A DNA stretch of 64,000 nucleotides from Geminicoccaceae bacterium SCSIO 64248 (lineage in GTDB: Bacteria > Pseudomonadota > Alphaproteobacteria > Geminicoccales > Geminicoccaceae). Below are positions 16,694 to 24,772 of the stretch, one piece after another. The notes below the pieces were generated by a model. That model did not search any database. It saw only the letters and a list, made by a program, of their open reading frames with translations, and had not been told where the DNA came from. Position numbers and translations under genes: made by a program. Location of the stretch: the NCBI GenBank assembly GCA_029814805.1, contig CP122395.1:23369-87368 (forward strand), read 5' to 3'. Position 1 is the first letter of the stretch, and each line of letters begins with the position of its first letter.

Positions 16694-17079
16694 TCCTGAC
16701 CGTGACAGCACTGAGCACCACGCTTTCTGTCAACCTGACGACGCCAGCGCACGCCAACAGCGCCGCCGCCGCCTCGCTGTTTGCCGCCTGCGCCGACTAC
16801 TACGCCGACGAAGGCCAGTCCGACAAGGCCGCAACCATGCGCCAAGCCCAGAAAGACGCGATGGCCGAGGCCGGCCTCGGCCAAGTCGAGCCAGCTCCGA
16901 TCCGCAACACCACACCCGAAGTCGCCAACAACCCGGCTATGGCCATGATCGCCAAAAGCTCGGTCGCGACCACTTGCGGCAGCGCCGAAGTCACCGCCCA
17001 TCTCTACAGCGGCAAGGACGTCAAGAGCGGCCGGAGCTTCTCCCGGACCGCAGGCATTCTTCGTGAGCTGGCGCGATGA
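16675..17079 (+). CDS. Small periplasmic protein in the T4SS operon
   Basis: 134 residues: signal peptide (MAGRILILTVTALSTTLSVNLTTPAHANS, cleavage after AHA), then a mature part with two Cys (FAACADYYADEG and VATTCGSAEV) that could form a disulfide. It is coupled to virB4 by a 19-base overlap and to the next gene by ATGA. By position it takes the place of a VirB5/VirB7-like accessory, but the sequence matches neither. Longer frames through virB4 are shadows. Confidence 0.65.
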   Translation: MAGRILILTVTALSTTLSVNLTTPAHANSAAAASLFAACADYYADEGQSDKAATMRQAQKDAMAEAGLGQVEPAPIRNTTPEVANNPAMAMIAKSSVATTCGSAEVTAHLYSGKDVKSGRSFSRTAGILRELAR

Positions 17080-17468
17080 CTCCTTTGCGCGTTCCACGCC
17101 ATCCCATGCAACGCAGGCAATTCCTCGCGTGTAGGTCGTCGCGAACGCTGTTGCTGCTCGGCCTCGTGATTCTGCTCATTGTCGTCCTTGCCGCCGTCCC
17201 GGCCGATGCCCGCACACTGTCGGGACCGGAGGTCGGTTGGACCCGCCTCGCCGATCGCGTGCTGGTCTCCGGTTCCCGCCTCGCGCTCGTCCTGCCCGTG
17301 ATCGGCCTCATGCTGGTTGGTGCTGCCATTGCCGCCGGCTTCGCCTTGCCACCCGCCATCGACCTGATGATTGCCGGTGCCCTTGCCACGCTCGGCGGCG
17401 CCGCGATCAGCACCGCGCTCGGCGCCGAGCTTCCCGTCTCCATGCTCGCTTCGGGACCGCCTTTATGA
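17076..17468 (+). CDS. Small membrane protein, second pilin-like gene
   Basis: 130 residues. A signal-like segment (TLLLLGLVILLIVVLAAVPADA) precedes two hydrophobic stretches (LALVLPVIGLMLVGAAIAAGFAL and PAIDLMIAGALATLGGAAISTAL), the same topology as VirB2/TrbC pilins. The ATG overlaps the previous stop, and its own stop overlaps virB5 by 4 bases. It could be a minor pilin or an inner-membrane accessory; an internal start at 17106 (MQRRQFLA) is possible. Confidence 0.55.
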   Translation: MTPLRVPRHPMQRRQFLACRSSRTLLLLGLVILLIVVLAAVPADARTLSGPEVGWTRLADRVLVSGSRLALVLPVIGLMLVGAAIAAGFALPPAIDLMIAGALATLGGAAISTALGAELPVSMLASGPPL

Positions 17469-18424
17469 CCGATGCCAACGAACCCCTGCACGACCGCCGG
17501 CAGCGCCTCACCCGCGAGCTGCTGGCAACCTTTGCCGCAACCAATGGCAAACTCTCGGAACACGCCGCACACGCCAATCCACGCGATGAGTTGAACGACC
17601 TTCTCACGACCCTCAAGGCACGTTCCCAGGCGCACACCGAAAAAGCGCCGGAATCACCATCAAAAGAAGACCGTGACGACGTCAGCGCGGACAAGGCAAC
17701 CAACGACGACCCCGGCGACGCGGCGGAGCCAGCCGCACGGCGCAAGCTCCTACTGGGCTTGCTTGGCGCCGGCGTGGCGGCCGGAGCGATCGGCGGTGGT
17801 GCCAAGGAGGCCAAGGCTCAGTTCGGCGGAGGAGGCGGTATCGACGGCCTGGAAGACCTCGTCGAGATCATGCTCGAGTTCTTCGAACTCGGCCCGGAGA
17901 TGCTGATCCCGACCTCCTATCTCGAACTGATCAATCTCCTGCTGAGCATGCTCGACAGCGCCGGTCCTGACAGCTTCTCACGCCTCGAGACGATTCCAAG
18001 CGCGTTCGAGCGCAGTTTCCCCGAGGAGCCGCCCTATACGCCAATCGAGCAAAGCCAGCTCGTTGTAGATCGTTCCAACGCCTCGCGGGCACGCGCGCAA
18101 GCCGCGCTGATGAAAAATGCTGCCGTCGCCGAGCAACAGGCGACCTTCGCCATGCAAGAGCAAGCCCAGCTCATCGCTGGCCAGGCCGGCTCGTCGAGCG
18201 GGTACGGCATCATCGTCCTGTTTCAAGCGATGCTCGCCCTTCAAGCAACGAACAACCAGCGTCTTGGCCACCTGTCCATCCAGCTCGGCTCGATCGTCGA
18301 GCTGCTGGCCGACACCACCATGCGCACCTCGAACAGTGGCGAACACGCCGTTCATGCCGCCGACCGGTTCTTCGGCGGCGAAGGCGACGACGTCGCGCCA
18401 ATCCGCTCAGCACCGGGAGGCTGA
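17465..18424 (+). CDS. VirB5/TrbJ-like protein with long N-terminal extension
   Basis: 319 residues. The first 90 are hydrophilic and charged (PESPSKEDRDDVSADKATNDDPGD). Then comes a Tat-like segment ARRKLLLGLLGAGVAAGAIGGG ending AKAQF, after which the mature part resembles TrbJ: a Gly-rich start, GLEDLVEIMLEFFELGPEML, long helices with ARAQAALMKNAAVAEQQATFAMQEQAQLIAGQAG, and LLALQATNNQ-type repeats ending in a low-complexity tail. TrbJ/VirB5 normally caps the pilus and starts with a signal peptide, so the extension is odd. The order virB4-...-virB5-virB6 supports the call. Confidence 0.65.
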   Translation: MTDANEPLHDRRQRLTRELLATFAATNGKLSEHAAHANPRDELNDLLTTLKARSQAHTEKAPESPSKEDRDDVSADKATNDDPGDAAEPAARRKLLLGLLGAGVAAGAIGGGAKEAKAQFGGGGGIDGLEDLVEIMLEFFELGPEMLIPTSYLELINLLLSMLDSAGPDSFSRLETIPSAFERSFPEEPPYTPIEQSQLVVDRSNASRARAQAALMKNAAVAEQQATFAMQEQAQLIAGQAGSSSGYGIIVLFQAMLALQATNNQRLGHLSIQLGSIVELLADTTMRTSNSGEHAVHAADRFFGGEGDDVAPIRSAPGG

Positions 18425-18427
18425 GAC

Positions 18428-19288
18428 ATGGATTTCAGTCTGCTCGACGTCGTCACGCCTTTGCGCATGCAGGCGATGGAGGCCATGACCCTGACCTCTC
18501 AGATCGGCTGGCGGCTCGGGGTCGTCATCGCCTCGGTCGGCGTGATCCTCGCCATCTCGCTGCGCATCGCGGGAGGTGGCGGCGGCATCGCCCCCATGCT
18601 GGTCGGCTGGATCATCACCACCGGCCTCGTACTCGGCGCCGTCTCCTTCTGGCCGGCCATCATGCAAGAGAGCTTCAACACGGCCAACGAAGTCAGCACC
18701 CTGATCGGTGGCTCCGGCGTGCAAATGCTCGACGTGCTCGAACGCGGCGCCGATCAGTTCAGCCGAACGGTGCGTGCAGCCGCGGCGCAAATGTCTCTCT
18801 GGCCGCAGTCCTGGATCGTTGCCGGCCAGATGGTGGTGCTCGGCGTCTGGATCTTCCTGATGCACATCGCGACCTCCCTGGTCCTGGCTGCTGCGATCCT
18901 CGAGTTCTGGCTGGTCGGCGCGCTCTTGCCCCTGATCCTGCCCTTGGCACTGATCACGGGTATGCAAGGCGTCGGTCTCGGCGCCCTGATTTGGGCGGCC
19001 GGCATGACGATCCGCCTTGTTCTCATCGCCATGGTGCTGGCCGCGACCACCGATCTCGTCGCCGAGACCATCATCCCGGCGCCGACCGAAGAGCCCGACA
19101 TCACACTTTACTACATCGCCGTTGTTGCCGCGACCGTCGGCACATTTCTCGTCTGGCAGACGGCAAGCTGGGGTCGCAACGTCATCCAAGCCTCGGCCGG
19201 CGCCAGCAGCATCACAGCGCTCGCCTCTCAGGCCATCAGTGGCGGCGCTCGAACCATGCGCGGTGGCAATTCCGATGGACGTCGGTGA
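18428..19288 (+). CDS. virB6: VirB6/TrbL polytopic membrane protein
   Basis: 286 residues with at least five membrane segments (around 30-50, 58-80, 138-160, 163-185, 195-212, 230-248) and a soluble loop of about 50 residues between the second and third containing NTANEVSTLIGGSGVQMLDVLERGADQF. The conserved Trp/Phe-rich helices (SWIVAGQMVVLGVWIFLMHI) fit TrbL/VirB6, the inner-membrane channel. It follows virB5 by 3 bases and ends the first rightward virB block. Confidence 0.8.
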   Translation: MDFSLLDVVTPLRMQAMEAMTLTSQIGWRLGVVIASVGVILAISLRIAGGGGGIAPMLVGWIITTGLVLGAVSFWPAIMQESFNTANEVSTLIGGSGVQMLDVLERGADQFSRTVRAAAAQMSLWPQSWIVAGQMVVLGVWIFLMHIATSLVLAAAILEFWLVGALLPLILPLALITGMQGVGLGALIWAAGMTIRLVLIAMVLAATTDLVAETIIPAPTEEPDITLYYIAVVAATVGTFLVWQTASWGRNVIQASAGASSITALASQAISGGARTMRGGNSDGRR

Positions 19289-19415
19289 TCTACACGGCTG
19301 CGCCCGCTCATCACGCTTGCGTCGTGACACGGGCCACCGCATTGTCCAACGCTGGCGCTGGCTTAGCGCCCGATCCGGGGGGATTGCATGAAAATCTAGC
19401 TCTAGAAACGACGAA

Positions 19416-19461
19416 GGCCCGCTCGGAAGCGGGCCTGACATCGCCGCACGGAGAGCCGTGC
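19416..19461 (-). ncRNA. Tandem hairpins upstream of repC, possible antisense RNA end
   Basis: GGCCCGCT-CGGA-AGCGGGCC (19416-19435) and GCACGG-AGAG-CCGTGC (19446-19461) lie in the 309-base gap between virB6 and repC. Read on the plus strand the first stem is followed by TGACATCGCC; read on the minus strand it is followed by the T-rich TTCGTCGTTTCT, so it works better as a leftward terminator. In repABC plasmids a small antisense RNA is transcribed against the repC leader from this position. A similar RNA here is plausible but unproven; alternatively these stems only end the virB message. Confidence 0.35.
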
Positions 19462-19597
19462 AAATGAGATTTCATCCTGGCAGACGGAATCTCATCCATC
19501 GCGGCTCAAAAAGCAAGCCCGTTCTTGCCACGGTTCTGTGCGACCTGATGACAGGCGCTTCCCGGCGGTTGGATTCCACCCGCATGGGGATGATTCC

Positions 19598-20866
19598 ATG
19601 CCCGACTTACGACAGCCGGACGCCAGTCCGGCGGGCGTCGCGCGGCGCACGGCCGGCTATAGGGCCGCACGTGCCGAACGCGCGGCATTCGACGGACTGC
19701 CCGCGAGCTTTCGCGGCAAGAACGACATCTTGGCCGCGATCGCAAAGGCCGGCGCGGCACGGCCGGTCGGCAGCGGTCCGATGCTGACCCTAATGATCCT
19801 GTTCAGCCACACGCCGAACACGGCCTGGCAAGCGGGGCATGAGCCGATCGTATGGCTGGGCACGGCCGAGCTGGCCGGCATGGTCGGCAGCACAAGCCCG
19901 ACAATCGAGCGCCATCTGATGGAGCTGGAGAACGCCGGCCTGATCGAGCGGCGCTATCCCAAAGGCCGGCGCGTGATCAGCTTGGCACCGGCGGCCGCCG
20001 TCGCGCAGGCTTTGCAGACGGTCAATCACGAGGCGCGGCAACGACGCCAGGAGCTCGCGCGTCAGACGCACGAGCTGGGCGAGATCGCAACCGATCTGGC
20101 GGGCTTGCGGCTCGACGCCGAACGGACCGGGCGGCCGGCCGAGGAGCGCGCCCGGCTGGCCGCGCTCGAAGCCGACGCCCGAACGGCCCGCGCCGAGCTG
20201 CGTGCCGTTCGGCGCCTGGACGGAGCGGCCGGTCCTCTCCGCCAGGCGGAGCATGGCCGGGTGGTGCTGCGCCGTCTCGAGGGCGCGCGTAGCGCGTGGC
20301 GAGCGGCTCTCGCCTTGGTGGCCTCTGACCCGATCGAAAGCGCAGAGATAAGGACCCAGGCCCGCAAAAATGCGGACCTGAATCTTACAATCGAATCCCT
20401 AACAGATTCTGGAATCCAACCTTGGCAGGAACTCAAGGGCGCTCAGGGGCCGGAGGCCAAAGGGAACCGTCCGCCCTACTGGCACCGCTCGGGCCTGCGG
20501 CTGAGCGACGAGGAGCTGACGGCGCTGTCGGCGCACTACCGGACGATGCGCACAGTGTTCGACGGACCGCTCGACAGCTCGACCTTGGCGCTGATCGGCC
20601 AGAATGCCTGCGCCAAGGCCGGGGTGCGCCGCGAGCTGTGGCAGGACGCCTGCGATCGCCACGGCTCAACCAAGGCGGCCCTGGCCGCGCTCGCCGCTCT
20701 GGAGATGCCGCCTGAGCTGATCCGCGGACGCAGCCGGGGTGCTGTCCTGGTCGGCATGCTGCGCAAGCCGACCGAGGATCTCAATCCTGTCGCCAGCCTG
20801 TGGGGCTACCGGGCGCGGCGACGCAAGGCGAGCGACAAACCGGGAGATCAAAAATGGCTGCTGTGA
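19598..20866 (+). CDS. repC: RepC-like replication initiator
   Basis: 422 residues. The N-terminal part has the two-part winged-helix layout of RepC: GPMLTLMILFSHTP...WLGTAELAGMVGSTSPTIERHLMELENAGLIERRYP (DNA recognition). A long Arg/Ala-rich helical middle and a C-terminal domain follow, with KAGVRRELWQDACDRHGSTKAALAALAAL and GAVLVGMLRKP, positionally equivalent to the RepC C-terminus. ATG 19598 has GGGGA upstream; the frame opens earlier but without homology. No repA or repB is next to it. Instead it is embedded in the T4SS region and overlaps the AAA+ gene by 13 bases. An A/T-rich patch at about 20345-20420 inside the gene could hold the origin. Confidence 0.68.
   Translation: MPDLRQPDASPAGVARRTAGYRAARAERAAFDGLPASFRGKNDILAAIAKAGAARPVGSGPMLTLMILFSHTPNTAWQAGHEPIVWLGTAELAGMVGSTSPTIERHLMELENAGLIERRYPKGRRVISLAPAAAVAQALQTVNHEARQRRQELARQTHELGEIATDLAGLRLDAERTGRPAEERARLAALEADARTARAELRAVRRLDGAAGPLRQAEHGRVVLRRLEGARSAWRAALALVASDPIESAEIRTQARKNADLNLTIESLTDSGIQPWQELKGAQGPEAKGNRPPYWHRSGLRLSDEELTALSAHYRTMRTVFDGPLDSSTLALIGQNACAKAGVRRELWQDACDRHGSTKAALAALAALEMPPELIRGRSRGAVLVGMLRKPTEDLNPVASLWGYRARRRKASDKPGDQKWLL
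20357..20380. repeat. Palindrome in an A/T-rich patch within repC
   Basis: CAGG-C-CCGCA (20357-20366), loop AAAA, TGCGG-A-CCTG (20371-20380): a 10-bp stem with one mismatch. The following 40 bases are markedly A/T-rich for this replicon and repeat GAATCC/GGAATCC. In repABC plasmids oriV lies inside repC in an A/T-rich stretch, so this is a candidate origin. Confidence 0.4.
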
Positions 20867-23088
20867 TCGGACGCGAACGCTCGCACGAACGGAGCAAAGC
20901 CGAGCGCCAACTGCGTGCCTTCGCACGCCGGATCGATCCAGGCTTGCGCTGTGCCTATACCCATCGGGTGCTGGTCAAGGCGATCCTGCCAAGCTTCGCG
21001 CCGCGACGTGGCCGTGACGCCAGTCCGTCGGGCACCGTGGACGGCCGTGCTCACGAGACGCCAGGCACGATGCCACCGTTATGGCTGCCCTCCCTGTCGA
21101 GCCTGTTCGTCCTGATTGCTGCCGGCAACGTCGTCGGCTGGCTCTGGCCCGAGCAGCCGGTCCTTACCGGCTTGATCTGCCTTGCTGCCGTTGTGATCAA
21201 CGAATTCTGGCTGTGGCCCAGCCTGGTTCTCCTACCCTGCCAGTTTCGCCTGATGCAGACCCAGGCGAGCGGGCCGAACAACGGACGCTATCTGGCGGCG
21301 CGGATCGGCACGAGCCCGAGCGGATTCGACGTGATCAACGGTCCATCAATCGGCACAAGCGCACTGGGCGATCTGGTCATCGGCGTGTTTCGCCGGTTCG
21401 GTCCGATGGTGGCGCTGGTCCACCCGACCGCCGAGGGCCGTCAGGGGGTTACGTCGTTCATCCATCGCATCCACGTCAAGGACGCCCTGCCCCGGCCTGG
21501 CCGCGCCGTGCGCAAGCTTGCCGGACAATTCGACGAGCACTGCGCGACTTGGCAACAGCTCGGCCAAGCGCGTAGAGCCTCGACGCCCTTGCGCAGTGGC
21601 AGCGCCGGCGGCGGCGATCCCTGGGCGAGCGTGGTCCTCGAGCCTGACACACAGGCCGAGCTCGACGGCTTGGCTGCCGCGTTCAGTGAGGGCCGCTCGA
21701 CCGCCTCCGGCGGGCTGTTGCTCCATGGCCCGCCTGGCACCGGCAAGACGATGATCGGCCGCGCTCTCGCCGCGCGGGTTGGGTGCGCGTTCATTCCGAT
21801 CGCCTTGCCCGACCTCGAGCAAGAGTGGCTCGGCGCAAGCACACAGCGAACACGTGAACTGTGGCAACGGGCATTGAACGAGCCGCGCGCCGTCATCTTC
21901 GTTGATGAAGCCGACGGTCTTTTTCCTCGGCGAACGCCCGCGCACAACCCGAAGACCTATGAAGTCTTACAGACCTTTCTCAGTGAGTGGGACGGGTTTG
22001 GCAAACAGGGCACGGTCTGGGTGGTGGGCGCCACCAACCGGCGTGACTCGATCGATCCCGCGATCCTGTCGCGCTTCGGTGAAGAGATCGAGATCGGCCT
22101 GCCCTCGACCACAAGCCGAGAAATGATACTGACCCGTGAGCTAAGCGCACGCGGCTATCGCCGCCCGCTGCCTTCGCAAGCCGCCGAGCTGACCGCCGGC
22201 ATGGCCGGCCGGGATCTGTCGAGCCTGGCCGGCCGCCTGCTCCGAGCGATCGGCGAAGACGGCACGATTACGTCTGACCTTGTGGAGAAACACACGGCGC
22301 GCTGGCGTAAGCAGGGCTCGACCGTGGTCGAGGCCAAGGCGAGCTGGGATCGCGTGGTCCTGGCCGAAGCCACGCTGCGCGAGCTGAAGAGCATCACCGG
22401 CATGCTGCAGCACGCGACGACACTGACCGCCCGCGGGATCGCTTTGCCGCGCGGCGTCCTGCTCTACGGCCCACCGGGCACGGGCAAGACCCAGATCGCG
22501 CGCACGATCGCCCAGGAGAGCGGCCTGCATTTTCTCGCCGGCAGCACCGCCGAGCTGAAGGCAGGCGTTGTAGGCCAGAGTGGTGAACGGGTGCGCGCCT
22601 TGTTCACCCGCGCGCGCGAAGCCGCGCCCGCGATCCTGTTCATCGACGAGCTCGACATCCTGGCGCCGGTGCGCGGCGGCATGACGATCGACAGCGCAAC
22701 CGGCGAGATCGTCGGTCAGCTCCTGCAGGAGATGGACGGCGTCGCATCCCATCCCGGCCATGTCTTCGTCCTCGCAGCGAGCAATCGGCCGGAAGTGATC
22801 GATCCGGCCGTGCGCTCACGCTTCGCCCGCGCCATCACCGTTCCCCTGCCGAGCGAAGACGAACGCCGCCGCATCATCCTCGCCCTGCTCGACGGCAAGC
22901 CCTTCGCCGGCGACGCCGACACTCTGGCCCACACCATCGCCCAGACAAGCGAAGGCGCGTCCGGCCGCGATCTGCGCGGCCGCATCGCGCAGGCCGAGCA
23001 ATGTGCGGTGACACGCGCGCTCGCTCAAAACCAACCCGAATCCGTCATGTTGCAACCGGAGGACTTCACCGAAGGAGACGCGTCGTGA
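20854..23088 (+). CDS. Membrane-anchored tandem AAA+ ATPase (Cdc48/VAT-like)
   Basis: 744 residues, start fixed by GGGAG before ATG 20854. A 70-residue basic N-terminus is followed by two membrane segments (about 74-120: LWLPSLSSLFVLIAAGNVVGWLW and TGLICLAAVVINEFWLWPSLVLL), a domain of about 150 residues, and two complete AAA modules. D1: Walker A GPPGTGKTM (about 291), Walker B VIFVDEADG (about 347), sensor VVGATNRRD, arginine finger LSRFGEE. D2: Walker A GPPGTGKTQ (about 538), Walker B ILFIDELDI (about 593), sensor VLAASNRPE, finger RSRFARA. The pore loop of D1 reads EWLGAS, while D2 has GVVGQS without an aromatic. There is no protease domain, so it should be an unfoldase or segregase. It overlaps repC (13 bases) and the next gene (GTGA). 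Its substrate is unknown. Confidence 0.85.
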   Translation: MAAVIGRERSHERSKAERQLRAFARRIDPGLRCAYTHRVLVKAILPSFAPRRGRDASPSGTVDGRAHETPGTMPPLWLPSLSSLFVLIAAGNVVGWLWPEQPVLTGLICLAAVVINEFWLWPSLVLLPCQFRLMQTQASGPNNGRYLAARIGTSPSGFDVINGPSIGTSALGDLVIGVFRRFGPMVALVHPTAEGRQGVTSFIHRIHVKDALPRPGRAVRKLAGQFDEHCATWQQLGQARRASTPLRSGSAGGGDPWASVVLEPDTQAELDGLAAAFSEGRSTASGGLLLHGPPGTGKTMIGRALAARVGCAFIPIALPDLEQEWLGASTQRTRELWQRALNEPRAVIFVDEADGLFPRRTPAHNPKTYEVLQTFLSEWDGFGKQGTVWVVGATNRRDSIDPAILSRFGEEIEIGLPSTTSREMILTRELSARGYRRPLPSQAAELTAGMAGRDLSSLAGRLLRAIGEDGTITSDLVEKHTARWRKQGSTVVEAKASWDRVVLAEATLRELKSITGMLQHATTLTARGIALPRGVLLYGPPGTGKTQIARTIAQESGLHFLAGSTAELKAGVVGQSGERVRALFTRAREAAPAILFIDELDILAPVRGGMTIDSATGEIVGQLLQEMDGVASHPGHVFVLAASNRPEVIDPAVRSRFARAITVPLPSEDERRRIILALLDGKPFAGDADTLAHTIAQTSEGASGRDLRGRIAQAEQCAVTRALAQNQPESVMLQPEDFTEGDAS

Positions 23089-23423
23089 GACTCCCCGAAG
23101 ACAAAGCCGCGTTCGCTCGCCTGAGCGAACGTGTCAGCAAAGCCTGTTTCCGTTTTCTTTTGTCGTGGCAGTGGACCACCGACTGGCTTCTCGGTTGGAG
23201 TCTTCACTGGCTGACCATGGCCCTGGCCGCCGTCGTCGGCCTCGCTTTCGCCCCGCAACTGCCGTCGACCCTTTACGGACTTTGGCAAGGCGAAGCCGAC
23301 GCCTCCATCATGGTTATCGGCACGCTCGCCATCCTGACGATGGCTTACCTCTCCCATCAATTCCACCGTCCTCGCCTGCCATGCACTTGGAAGCGCCCAT
23401 CGGATGTAGGAGAGCTCTTATGA
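23085..23423 (+). CDS. Two-helix membrane protein coupled to the AAA+ ATPase
   Basis: 112 residues from a GTG whose GAAGGAG site lies within the AAA+ gene. A basic/aromatic lead (ERVSKACFRFLLSWQWTTDWLLGW) is followed by two hydrophobic segments (LTMALAAVVGLAFAPQLP and ASIMVIGTLAILTMAYLSHQF). Stop overlaps the virB11 start (ATGA). Family not recognised. Tight coupling on both sides suggests it works with the AAA+ ATPase or VirB11 at the inner membrane. Confidence 0.6.
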   Translation: MRLPEDKAAFARLSERVSKACFRFLLSWQWTTDWLLGWSLHWLTMALAAVVGLAFAPQLPSTLYGLWQGEADASIMVIGTLAILTMAYLSHQFHRPRLPCTWKRPSDVGELL

Positions 23424-24340
23424 GCACCCATCCACGTGAGGTCGCCAAGGGCTTCTTCGAAGCCCGCTTGCGGGCGTTTTTCGAGCTGGCCGAACGCGAG
23501 CCGGCTTTGACCGAGGTGCTCTATGACGGCGGCCCGGTCGTGGTCGACATCGGTGGCGAGCTGCGCTCGCACGACCCCTGCGGCCTGGATGACGACACCG
23601 TGCTGGCTGCGGCGCTGAACGCCACAGCCTACAACGACACGGTGTTCTCGGAGAAACGACCATTCGTCAGCGTTCTGATGCCGCCGGACTGGCGGGTGTC
23701 GTTCTGGCGGCCGCCTGTGGTCCAGCGGCCGACCATGGCGCTACGCAAGCTGCGGCGCCTGGCAATCCCGCTCGAGCGCTATGTCGCGACCAGCATCATG
23801 ACCGAGCACCAGGCCGAACAGCTCCGCCAGCTCGTCCTAGCTCGCAAAACCGTGATCGTGTCGGGCAGTGTCGGTTCCGGCAAGACAACGCTCCTCCGCA
23901 CCCTGCTCGGTCTGATCCCACGCGACGAACGGATCATCACGATCGAAGATCCGCGCGAGCTGATGCTCATATCCGAGGACGGCCTTACCCCCCGCGATCA
24001 CTGGGTGCCACTCGAAGCCATCGCCGGCGTCATGGCGATGGATGCCTGCCTACGGTCGGCCCTGCGCGGCCGGCCTGATCGGATCATCGTCGGCGAGGTG
24101 CGCGGCCCCGAAGCGCTCGAGCTGGTGCGAGCCCTCAATACAGGTCACGGCGGCTCGCTGTTCACCCTGCACTCCAACGGTGCGCGCGAAGCCCTGGACC
24201 GGCTGCACACCCTCGTCCTCGAGGCGCAACCGTCCTTCCGCTTCGAGACGGTCGAACGCTCGATCGACGCCGTGGTGCAGATCGACGGACGCGGCGATCG
24301 GCGCCGTGTCACCGAGATATGGGAGAATAACGATGGCTAA
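23420..24340 (+). CDS. virB11: VirB11/TrbB traffic ATPase
   Basis: 306-residue hexameric ATPase that switches the T4SS between pilus building and transfer. N-terminal domain (LTEVLYDGGPVVVDIGGEL), then Walker A SGSVGSGKTT (about 147), Asp box ITIEDPREL, Walker B-like IIVGEVRGPEAL (about 225) and His box GHGGSLFTLHSNG (about 249). All motifs are intact. It is separated from virB2-virB6 by repC and the AAA+ gene, an order I do not know from other Trb systems. Confidence 0.92.
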   Translation: MSTHPREVAKGFFEARLRAFFELAEREPALTEVLYDGGPVVVDIGGELRSHDPCGLDDDTVLAAALNATAYNDTVFSEKRPFVSVLMPPDWRVSFWRPPVVQRPTMALRKLRRLAIPLERYVATSIMTEHQAEQLRQLVLARKTVIVSGSVGSGKTTLLRTLLGLIPRDERIITIEDPRELMLISEDGLTPRDHWVPLEAIAGVMAMDACLRSALRGRPDRIIVGEVRGPEALELVRALNTGHGGSLFTLHSNGAREALDRLHTLVLEAQPSFRFETVERSIDAVVQIDGRGDRRRVTEIWENNDG

Positions 24341-24572
24341 GGATCATCGCAGCCAGCGAGCGCAACGCGACGCGGAAGCGCGCACTACCGCCAACCGGCA
24401 GAAGAATCTACGGGCGACGATGCAGCGCCAGTTCCGCAACGTCTACAAGCACGACATGGCCGAGCCGGTCGGCTACTCGCCAACCTGGGAAACCAGCAGC
24501 CCGAACCGTCACGCCTCGATCAACGACACGACAGGTTGGAACCCCAACAAAACACCTGGCACCGGCGAATAA
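24333..24572 (+). CDS. Small hydrophilic protein after virB11
   Basis: 79 residues, very basic and polar (MAKDHRSQRAQRDAEARTTANRQKNLRATMQRQFRNVYKHD), no signal or membrane segment, likely disordered. It overlaps the end of virB11 by 8 bases with GGAG upstream inside virB11. No family recognised; its operon position is the only clue. Confidence 0.5.
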   Translation: MAKDHRSQRAQRDAEARTTANRQKNLRATMQRQFRNVYKHDMAEPVGYSPTWETSSPNRHASINDTTGWNPNKTPGTGE

Positions 24573-24580
24573 ACCTCGTC

Positions 24581-24772
24581 ATGTCCAAGCCATCCCTGAT
24601 CGCGGCCGCCCTGGTACTAAGCCTCGGCGGCTGCGCCACCACGTCCCCTGCCCTGTCCGATCGCGATCCGACCATACGCGCGCTGCACCGCGTCGCGCCC
24701 GAAGCCGGGCTAAGCCTGGTCGACCGCCTCACCCGGATCGGCGTCGAAGAGCTGGTCCGTCAAGCGTTTTAG
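24581..24772 (+). CDS. Small lipoprotein, VirB7/entry-exclusion-like
   Basis: 63 residues: MSKPSLIAAALVLSLGGCATTSP is a textbook lipoprotein signal (lipobox LGGC, Cys 18), and the mature part of 46 residues is helical (GLSLVDRLTRIGVEELVRQAF). Small lipoproteins at the end of T4SS operons are usually VirB7-like stabilisers of VirB9 or entry-exclusion proteins (TrbK/Eex). The sequence does not decide. Last gene of the transfer region. Confidence 0.6.
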   Translation: MSKPSLIAAALVLSLGGCATTSPALSDRDPTIRALHRVAPEAGLSLVDRLTRIGVEELVRQAF

